DNA from: CAIWXH01 sp964555675 | GTDB lineage: Bacteria > Chloroflexota > Chloroflexia > Chloroflexales > Chloroflexaceae | Direction: 5' to 3' | DNA length: 5,163 nt | Assembly (NCBI GenBank): GCA_964555675.1 | Contig: CAZKTU010000357.1 | Span: 1-5,163, forward strand | Made by a program: the position numbers and the translations under genes | Part shown: piece by piece, positions 1 to 4,111 of the stretch | Layout of the letters: the number at the start of each line of letters is the position of its first letter | Numbering within the stretch: the first letter of the stretch is position 1 | The notes under the pieces: model-generated | The model's input: the letters and a program-made list of their open reading frames with translations, nothing else | What the model was told of the DNA's origin: nothing | The model's database searches: none

Positions 1-449
1 TTGCGAAAGTGGACGCTGCGCCCGACCTCGGCGAAGCCGAGCCGCAAGTGGGCCGCCTGGCTGGCCTGATTGTCGAGCTCGGTGTCCGAGGCCAGCTCGG
101 CGCAGCCCTGAGCGCGCGCCCAAGCCTCGGCGGCGGCGATCAGCAGGCGGCCCACCCCGGCGCCGCGCTGGTCGGGGTCGACGTACCAGCCCTCGAGGTA
201 GGCCACGCGGTCACTGTCGCAGCCCTCGGCGTAGCTGCGCAGGCCCAGCTCGACGAAGCCGCAGAGGCCGCCCGTGGTGCGCGGGCAGACCAGCACGGCC
301 TGCAGGGTCGGGTCGGGCGGCTCGCCCGCAGCGGCGAAGAACTGCGCGATCGCCTCGGCGTGCTCGGCGGGGTCGTCGGGCCAGAGCGCCGCGCGCATGC
401 GCAGCCACTCGGGGGCGTCGGCCGGCGCGACGGGGCGGGCGGCGCTCAC
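1..449 (-). CDS. AAC(6')-type aminoglycoside N-acetyltransferase (GNAT), 3' end cut by window
   Basis: This GNAT-fold enzyme is expected to move an acetyl group from acetyl-CoA to an amino group, by family the 6'-amino group of aminoglycosides, in the cytoplasm. The visible 149 residues follow the chromosomal AAC(6')-I pattern (Salmonella Iy/Iaa and Acinetobacter types) along the whole length: an N-terminal EWLRMRAALWP (14-24), GFVELGLRSY (64-73), GCDS (76-79), YLEGWYV (84-90), the acetyl-CoA loop QRGAGVG (94-100, R-x-x-G-x-G), GCAELASDT (115-123) and a C-terminal LGF...HFR. Family members are about 145 residues, so only a few residues are missing. The GTG start at 449-447 overlaps the stop codon of the upstream deacetylase (shared GTGA) and has a purine-rich GGGGGTGA just before it, so translation is probably coupled. 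The family call rests on motif memory, not a search. The natural substrate could be another amino sugar rather than an antibiotic. Confidence 0.83.
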   Translation of the reverse strand, partial: MSAARPVAPADAPEWLRMRAALWPDDPAEHAEAIAQFFAAAGEPPDPTLQAVLVCPRTTGGLCGFVELGLRSYAEGCDSDRVAYLEGWYVDPDQRGAGVGRLLIAAAEAWARAQGCAELASDTELDNQASQAAHLRLGFAEVGRSVHFR

Positions 450-1321
450 CAGGTCACCCCCGCGAACAGGTCGCGCTCATTCAGGCCGGGCGTGGGCTCG
501 GGGTGGGCGCGCATATAGGTCTCCTCGCCGCCGAAGATGCGCCCGTAGAGTGCGAAGGGGCCGCCGCCGAAGCGCTCGCCGCCCTGGCTGGCGTGGCAGC
601 GGGCCGCGGCGATACGGGCCTCGACCACGGGCAGGTAGTCGATGCGGGCGTGGATAGGGAAGTCGACCTCGGCCAGCGAGGCCAGGTCGACGTCTTTGTT
701 GCGCCCGAAGCGGCGCGGATCTTGCCCGAAGAGCGGCATGAGGCGCACCGCGGCCCGCAGCAGGGTGCGCGAGAAGGTCTGAAAATAGAGCTTCTGGGGC
801 TGCCAGGGTGGCTCCTCGCCGGGGTAGCGGGCCGGGTCGCCGGCGGCGTGGAAGGCCGCGACGGTGGCCTGCTGGATGGCGATATGGTCGGGGTGGCGGT
901 AGCCGCCAATCGGGTCGAAGGTGATCACCACCTGGGGGCGCAGGCGCCTGATGGCGTGGGTCACGCGGGCGGCCACGGCCTCGGGGGGCTGGGCGGCCAG
1001 GGCCTCGGGGTGCTGGTTGGCGGGCGTCCCGGCCATGCCCGAGTCGCGGTAGCCCAGCATGGTCAGGCTGGTCAGGCCGAGGGCCCTGGCGGCGCAGTCG
1101 AGCTCGGCCTGGCGACGCTCGGTGATCGAGGCATAACCCTCGAGGTGCTCGGGGTCGAACGAGCCCTCCTCGCCGCCCGTGGCGCAGATCAGGTGGACGG
1201 CGGCGCCCATCCAGCTGTAGCGGGCCAGGGTCCCGCCGGTGCCGAAGCTCTCGTCGTCGGGGTGGGCCAGGACCGCCAGCAGAGTCGGGCGCGCGCCGGT
1301 TGCCGTCGCGAGGGTTGTCAC
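446..1321 (-). CDS. PIG-L/LmbE family zinc-dependent N-acetylglucosaminyl deacetylase-like protein
   Basis: This 291-residue protein belongs to the LmbE/PIG-L family, whose members (MshB, Mca, BshB, PIG-L) remove acyl groups from N-acetylglucosamine-type or thiol-conjugate substrates with a bound metal. The metal and catalytic motif AHPDDE is at residues 19-24, right after the first strand (LLAVL), and the second metal motif HPDH is at 143-146 within GGYRHPDHIAIQ. Also family-like are ATGGEEG (47-53), LGYRDSGMAG (89-98) and the late RCHASQGG (241-248), which recalls the H-x-SQ element of the MshB/Mca group. There is no signal peptide or membrane segment, so it is cytoplasmic. The start is GTG at 1321-1319, chosen because GGAG lies 8 bases upstream. 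It is the first gene of a two-gene unit with the AAC(6')-like acetyltransferase. The exact substrate cannot be told from the sequence; thiol-conjugate amidase, bacillithiol- or mycothiol-type deacetylase and antibiotic-sugar deacetylase are all possible. Confidence 0.9.
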   Translation of the reverse strand: MTTLATATGARPTLLAVLAHPDDESFGTGGTLARYSWMGAAVHLICATGGEEGSFDPEHLEGYASITERRQAELDCAARALGLTSLTMLGYRDSGMAGTPANQHPEALAAQPPEAVAARVTHAIRRLRPQVVITFDPIGGYRHPDHIAIQQATVAAFHAAGDPARYPGEEPPWQPQKLYFQTFSRTLLRAAVRLMPLFGQDPRRFGRNKDVDLASLAEVDFPIHARIDYLPVVEARIAAARCHASQGGERFGGGPFALYGRIFGGEETYMRAHPEPTPGLNERDLFAGVTW

Positions 1322-1329
1322 AAATGTTG

Positions 1330-1333
1330 CTCC
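1330..1333 (-). promoter_or_regulatory. Ribosome binding site of the deacetylase gene
   Basis: GGAG on the minus strand is followed by 8 bases and then the GTG at 1321-1319. This decides the non-ATG start of the deacetylase. Confidence 0.7.
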
Positions 1334-1353
1334 ATATGGCTGATGCCCATGGT

Positions 1354-1382
1354 ATTATCCACGGATTGAAGCGATTAGCCAA
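1354..1382 (-). promoter_or_regulatory. Candidate sigma70-type promoter for the deacetylase/acetyltransferase pair
   Basis: Read on the minus strand, TTGGCT (1382-1377) is followed by a 17-base spacer and GATAAT (1359-1354). This matches TTGACA at 4 of 6 and TATAAT at 5 of 6 positions with ideal spacing. Transcription would start near 1347, giving a leader of about 25 bases that contains the GGAG site. The assignment is pattern-based only, but an AT-rich -10 stands out in such GC-rich DNA. Confidence 0.55.
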
Positions 1383-1388
1383 TTGGCT
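1377..1388. promoter_or_regulatory. Perfect 12-base palindrome AGCCAATTGGCT, possible operator
   Basis: The twelve bases are an exact inverted repeat without spacer. They lie between the two divergent genes, cover the proposed -35 of the minus-strand promoter, and end five bases before the ATG of the hydrolase. A dimeric regulator bound here could block both genes. No regulator gene is visible in the window, so the operator role is inferred. Confidence 0.4.
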
Positions 1389-1393
1389 GAGCC

Positions 1394-2233
1394 ATGCCAG
1401 AATCACACCGTCGCAAGTACCCATACGCCGCGCGCCGGGTCGCCGCCCACTTTCTGCCGGTGCCCCATTTGCAGCGCGCGCCCTATAGTGGGGCCACCGA
1501 GGCCCTCGCAATCACCACCGCCGACGAGGTGACGATCGCCGCCACCCTGCTGCGCCGCGGCAGCACGACCCTGGTGGTGATCTGCCACGGCTTCGGGGCG
1601 ACCCAGCGCGCCTCGTCGATCGTCTGGCTGGCCGAAGCCCTGGCCGGCGCCTACGATGTACTCACCTTCGACTGGCGCGGCTACGGCGGCAGCGGCGGCC
1701 TGGCCAGCCTGGGCGGCGCCGAGGCTCTCGACCTGACTGCGGTGCTCGGCGCGGCCCGCGAGCTGGGCTACAGCCGCGTGGCCGTGGTCGCCGAGAGCAT
1801 GGGCGGCCTGATCACCCTGGCCACCGTGGGCGCCGCCGCCGATGACCCCGCCTTCCCCATGCCCGACGCCATCGCCGCAGTCAGTGCGCCGGCCGACTAC
1901 GAGCTCACCGCCGGCCTGCGCCCCCAGCTGGTCAAGTATGTCGCCCCGGTCAGCTGGATGCGGCCCCTCGCGCCCCTGCTCGGCTTTCGCCTGGGCGAGG
2001 TGCGGCTGCCCCGCCCCCTCGACGTGATCGAGCGCATCAGCCTGCCCCTGCTGCTCGTCCACGGCGACCGCGATGGCACCGTGCCCGTGCGCAACGCCTA
2101 CCTGCTCAACGAGCGCAAGCCCGAGGCGACCCTGCGCATCTACCCCGGCGTCGACCACGCCATCGTCGGCATGCGCGCCCGCAGCCCGCAGCTCTTCCTG
2201 GGCGATCTGCGCGAGCTGCTGGGCCAGCTCTGA
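1394..2233 (+). CDS. Alpha/beta hydrolase (serine hydrolase, esterase/peptidase-like)
   Basis: This 279-residue protein has the complete layout of a single-domain alpha/beta hydrolase. After strand VVICHG comes the oxyanion-loop HGFG (65-68); then FDWRGYGGSGG (92-102), typical of the strand-loop before the nucleophile; the nucleophile elbow AESMGG (133-138) with Ser135; the acid turn HGDRDGTVP (223-231) with Asp227 the likely acid; and GVDHA (252-256) with His255. The first Gly of the usual GxSxG is Ala, as is known in some lipases and esterases, so it should still be active. The N-terminus is basic (RRKYPYAARR) but has no hydrophobic segment, so it is probably cytoplasmic. The ATG at 1394 is the only plausible start near the conserved core, although its ribosome site is weak. 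It is divergent from the deacetylase and separated from proC by a promoter. The substrate (ester, peptide or lactone) cannot be named. Confidence 0.87.
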   Translation: MPESHRRKYPYAARRVAAHFLPVPHLQRAPYSGATEALAITTADEVTIAATLLRRGSTTLVVICHGFGATQRASSIVWLAEALAGAYDVLTFDWRGYGGSGGLASLGGAEALDLTAVLGAARELGYSRVAVVAESMGGLITLATVGAAADDPAFPMPDAIAAVSAPADYELTAGLRPQLVKYVAPVSWMRPLAPLLGFRLGEVRLPRPLDVIERISLPLLLVHGDRDGTVPVRNAYLLNERKPEATLRIYPGVDHAIVGMRARSPQLFLGDLRELLGQL

Positions 2234-2286
2234 GCGCTTCGGATATTTCATTTCCGCCGAGCTGTACTGGGGCGAATCCAGCCCGG

Positions 2287-2316
2287 TTGACAGAAGCGCC
2301 GCGCCCGTGCTACGGT
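2287..2316 (+). promoter_or_regulatory. Strong sigma70-type promoter with extended -10, upstream of proC
   Basis: A perfect TTGACA (2287-2292) is followed by 18 bases and TACGGT (2311-2316), which is preceded by TG at 2308-2309 to give the extended -10 pattern TGnTA. The -10 itself is only 3 of 6, but the first two and last positions are kept. Transcription would start around 2322, about 28 bases before the proC ATG. It sits in the 117-base spacer after the hydrolase, so proC and the genes after it are probably an independent unit. I saw no convincing hairpin terminator between the hydrolase stop codon and this promoter. Confidence 0.6.
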
Positions 2317-2350
2317 TGCAGACAATCTTCGTACCAACTGGACAGAGACA

Positions 2351-3169
2351 ATGCTGAAAGACCTTCCGATTGCCGTGATCGGCCCCGGCGCCATGGGCGA
2401 GGCCGTGATCGGCGGCCTGCTGCGCCAGGAGCTCGTCGCCAGCGACCAGGTGCTGGTGAGCCACCCCCGCGAGGAGCGCCGGCACGAGCTCGCGGCCCGC
2501 TACGGCGTCCAGACGACCCCCGACAATCTGGCCGCCGCCGAGTGGGGCCGGATCGTGATCTTCGCCGTCAAGCCCCAGCAGCTCAAGCGGGTGCTGCCGC
2601 CCCTGCGCGGCGCGCTGCGCGGCGACGACCTGGCCATCTCGGTGGTGGCCGGCGTCACCATCGGCAGCTTCGCCACGGCCCTCGACCACCCCGCCGTGGT
2701 GCGCAGCATGCCCAACACTCCCGCCGTGATCGGCGAGGGCATGACCGTCTGGACCGCCGGCCCCGAGGTGAGCGAGCTGCAGCGCGGCTGGGCCGCCACG
2801 GTCCTCGGCGCCCTCGGCAAGGCCCTCTTCGTCGACACCGAGACCTACCTGGACATGGCCACGGCGATCAACGGCACCGGCCCGGCCTACTTCTTCCTGA
2901 TGATGGAGGCCATGGTCGACGCCGGGGTCCACCTCGGGCTCTCGCGCCGCATCGCCGAGGAGCTGGTCACCCAGACCATGCTCGGCTCGGTGCGCTACGC
3001 CCAGCAGAGCGGCGCCCACCCTGCCCAGCTGCGCAACGCCGTCACCTCGCCCGGCGGCACCAGCGCCGCCGCTATCTCCGAGCTCGAGCGCGGCGGCATG
3101 CGTACGGTGCTCTCCGACGCGATCTGGGCCGCCTATAGGCGCTCGGTCGAGCTTGGCAAGCAGGGGTAG
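2351..3169 (+). CDS. proC: Pyrroline-5-carboxylate reductase
   Basis: This enzyme reduces 1-pyrroline-5-carboxylate to L-proline with NAD(P)H, the last step of proline synthesis, in the cytoplasm. The 272 residues are the normal length. The N-terminal Rossmann domain has GPGAMGEA (11-18), FAVKPQ (71-76) and SMPNTPAVIGEG (119-130), the signature around the substrate pocket. The C-terminal dimerisation domain has NGTGPAYFF (174-182, usually SGSGPAY), EAMVDAGVHLGL (186-197) and SPGGTSAAAI (233-242), followed by LERGGMR. The start codon ATG at 2351 lies six residues before the first strand, with only a weak GGACAGAG ribosome site. It is led by its own promoter and followed two bases after its stop codon by the nuclease-like gene, so the two are almost surely co-transcribed. 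The Asn in place of the first Ser in SGSGPAY is a small deviation from the common form. Confidence 0.95.
   Translation: MLKDLPIAVIGPGAMGEAVIGGLLRQELVASDQVLVSHPREERRHELAARYGVQTTPDNLAAAEWGRIVIFAVKPQQLKRVLPPLRGALRGDDLAISVVAGVTIGSFATALDHPAVVRSMPNTPAVIGEGMTVWTAGPEVSELQRGWAATVLGALGKALFVDTETYLDMATAINGTGPAYFFLMMEAMVDAGVHLGLSRRIAEELVTQTMLGSVRYAQQSGAHPAQLRNAVTSPGGTSAAAISELERGGMRTVLSDAIWAAYRRSVELGKQG
3162..3166 (+). promoter_or_regulatory. Ribosome binding site inside the end of proC
   Basis: AGGGG lies in the last codons of proC, five bases before the ATG at 3172. Its position inside proC suggests that translation of the next gene is coupled to proC. Confidence 0.55.
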
Positions 3170-3171
3170 CC

Positions 3172-3957
3172 ATGACCACCTACGGCCGCCCGCGCCTGAT
3201 CACCGAGGACGACAAGCGCTACCAGGCCCATGTCGCTCAGTTCGCCCTCGCCCGCAAGAACCAGAAGGCTATGCGCCCGCCGCGCCAGCGCGACCTGTTC
3301 GGCGGCGAGGCCGAGGCCGCCCTGCGCCAGTGGCTCGGCGAGCGCGTCGAGCTCGACGACCGCCGCATCCTCGAGTACGAGGAGCGCCGCAACCGGCGCG
3401 GCTTCATCAAGTACCGCGAGCTCGACGGCCTCACCATCGAGGGCCGCAGGGCCCACGTCTTCGAGATCAAGGCCAGCCGCACCGCCAGTGCCCTGCGCCG
3501 CGCCGTCGGCCAGCTCCAGGAGACCCGGGCCATCCTCAAGCTGCTCTACCCGACCGTGGCCGTGACCATCCTACTGGTCGATACCGGCATCCCGGCCAGC
3601 GCCGAGGAGGTCGATGCGCTGATGGCCGGCGAGCGCCCGCCGCCCCGCCGCCCCGAGCTGCTGAGCGAGGTGCTCGCGGCCGTGCCCGAGCTGCGCCTGA
3701 TCGACAGCCTCGACGAGGTCGACGGCGAGCAGATCGGCGTGCTGCGCTTCGGCGTCGCCGAGATCATCGCCATCGCCGGCGCCGAGAACCTCTCGCTCGA
3801 CTGGGAGGCCGACGACGAAGAGCCCGAGGAGCCCCTCGAGCCCCGCCCCGCCTCCTCGCTCTACACCAGCAGCGAGCCCGAGGAGGGGGCGAAGGCCGAC
3901 GACGACGATGACGACAACCCTCTCGCGGCGGCCCTGCGCAAGGCCGGGCTGAAGTGA
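3172..3957 (+). CDS. Uncharacterised protein with a PD-(D/E)XK nuclease-like core and acidic C-terminal tail
   Basis: I do not recognise this 261-residue protein as a named family. Its middle part fits the PD-(D/E)XK nuclease fold: a helix with Glu46 (GGEAEAALRQWL), then strand-turn YRELDGL with Asp85, then strand HVFEIKAS with Glu98 and Lys100 (the E-x-K pair), and a following helix with Gln114 and Gln116 (AVGQLQETRAIL), similar to the Q-containing helix of RecB-like nucleases. A further strand, VAVTILLVDTG (129-139), follows. Residues 211-248 are strongly acidic, including six consecutive Asp (243-248), and the chain ends in a short basic amphipathic stretch, LAAALRKAGLK. There is no signal or membrane segment. 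It begins two bases after proC and is probably followed closely by the glycosyltransferase. DNA cleavage is an inference from motif spacing; a non-catalytic relative of the fold is possible. The shared transcript with proC does not by itself suggest a proline role. Confidence 0.8.
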   Translation: MTTYGRPRLITEDDKRYQAHVAQFALARKNQKAMRPPRQRDLFGGEAEAALRQWLGERVELDDRRILEYEERRNRRGFIKYRELDGLTIEGRRAHVFEIKASRTASALRRAVGQLQETRAILKLLYPTVAVTILLVDTGIPASAEEVDALMAGERPPPRRPELLSEVLAAVPELRLIDSLDEVDGEQIGVLRFGVAEIIAIAGAENLSLDWEADDEEPEEPLEPRPASSLYTSSEPEEGAKADDDDDDNPLAAALRKAGLK

Positions 3958-3980
3958 AGGCTGAAGGATGAGGGATGAAG
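3950..3980 (+). repeat. Copy 1 of a 31-base exact repeat flanking the assembly gap
   Basis: These 31 bases run from the last codons of the nuclease-like gene up to the first N, and are identical to 4081-4111. They are built from GATGAAG-like heptamers (GCTGAAG, GATGAGG, GATGAAG). They contain an AAGGA site and an ATG at 3975 equivalent to the start of the next gene at 4106. This is most simply a contig-end overlap rather than a biological duplication. Confidence 0.85.
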
Positions 3981-4080
3981 NNNNNNNNNNNNNNNNNNNN
4001 NNNNNNNNNNNNNNNNNNNNNNNNNNNNNNNNNNNNNNNNNNNNNNNNNNNNNNNNNNNNNNNNNNNNNNNNNNNNNNNN
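3981..4080. other. Assembly gap, 100 Ns
   Basis: A run of exactly 100 unknown bases, the usual placeholder for a scaffold join of unknown size. Nothing can be said about its content. The flanks overlap by 31 bases, which suggests that little or nothing may be missing. Confidence 0.98.
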
Positions 4081-4111
4081 TGAAGTGAAGGCTGAAGGAT
4101 GAGGGATGAAG
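4081..4111 (+). repeat. Copy 2 of the 31-base exact repeat, contig start after the gap
   Basis: Identical to 3950-3980 and beginning exactly at the gap edge, while copy 1 ends exactly at the other edge. The heptamer pattern continues to about 4118 (GATGAAG GATGAAG G), running into the first codons of the glycosyltransferase. On the minus strand such heptamers read as CTTCATC, a pattern I associate with short intergenic repeats in several GC-rich environmental phyla. Confidence 0.85.
4095..4099 (+). promoter_or_regulatory. Ribosome binding site of the glycosyltransferase, inside the heptamer repeat
   Basis: AAGGA is followed by six bases and ATG at 4106. The site is part of the repeat unit itself, so the repeat supplies the translation signal, the start codon and the first codons. 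Confidence 0.55.

Noticed and set aside
1..449. Mycothiol synthase (MshD) as identity of the acetyltransferase
   Set aside because: MshD has two GNAT domains and about 300 residues. This protein is a single domain of about 150 residues with AAC(6')-type blocks throughout.
1353..1358. TATTAT as a plus-strand -10 for the hydrolase
   Set aside because: The nearest -35-like TTGCTC (1327-1332) is 20 bases away, too far. The same AT-rich spot fits much better as the minus-strand -10.
503..1369. A 288-codon plus-strand frame opposite the deacetylase
   Set aside because: Low-complexity Gly/Ala/Val/Asp composition with no motif, opposite a well-supported gene.
477..1511. A 344-codon minus-strand frame overlapping the deacetylase
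   Set aside because: The sequence is almost only Arg, Pro, Gly and Ala after the start, while the overlapping frame carries AHPDDE and HPDH. It is a shadow.
2264..2285. Possible hairpin terminator after the hydrolase (CTGG...CCAG, GGGC...GCCC)
   Set aside because: The stems are only four bases, compete with each other, and have no T-run after them.
1403..3019. A 538-codon open frame on the minus strand opposite the hydrolase and proC
   Set aside because: It is rich in Gly, Ala, His, Asp and Gln without any domain, and it covers two clearly real genes on the other strand. It is a by-product of GC-rich codon use, where the antisense frame lacks stop codons.
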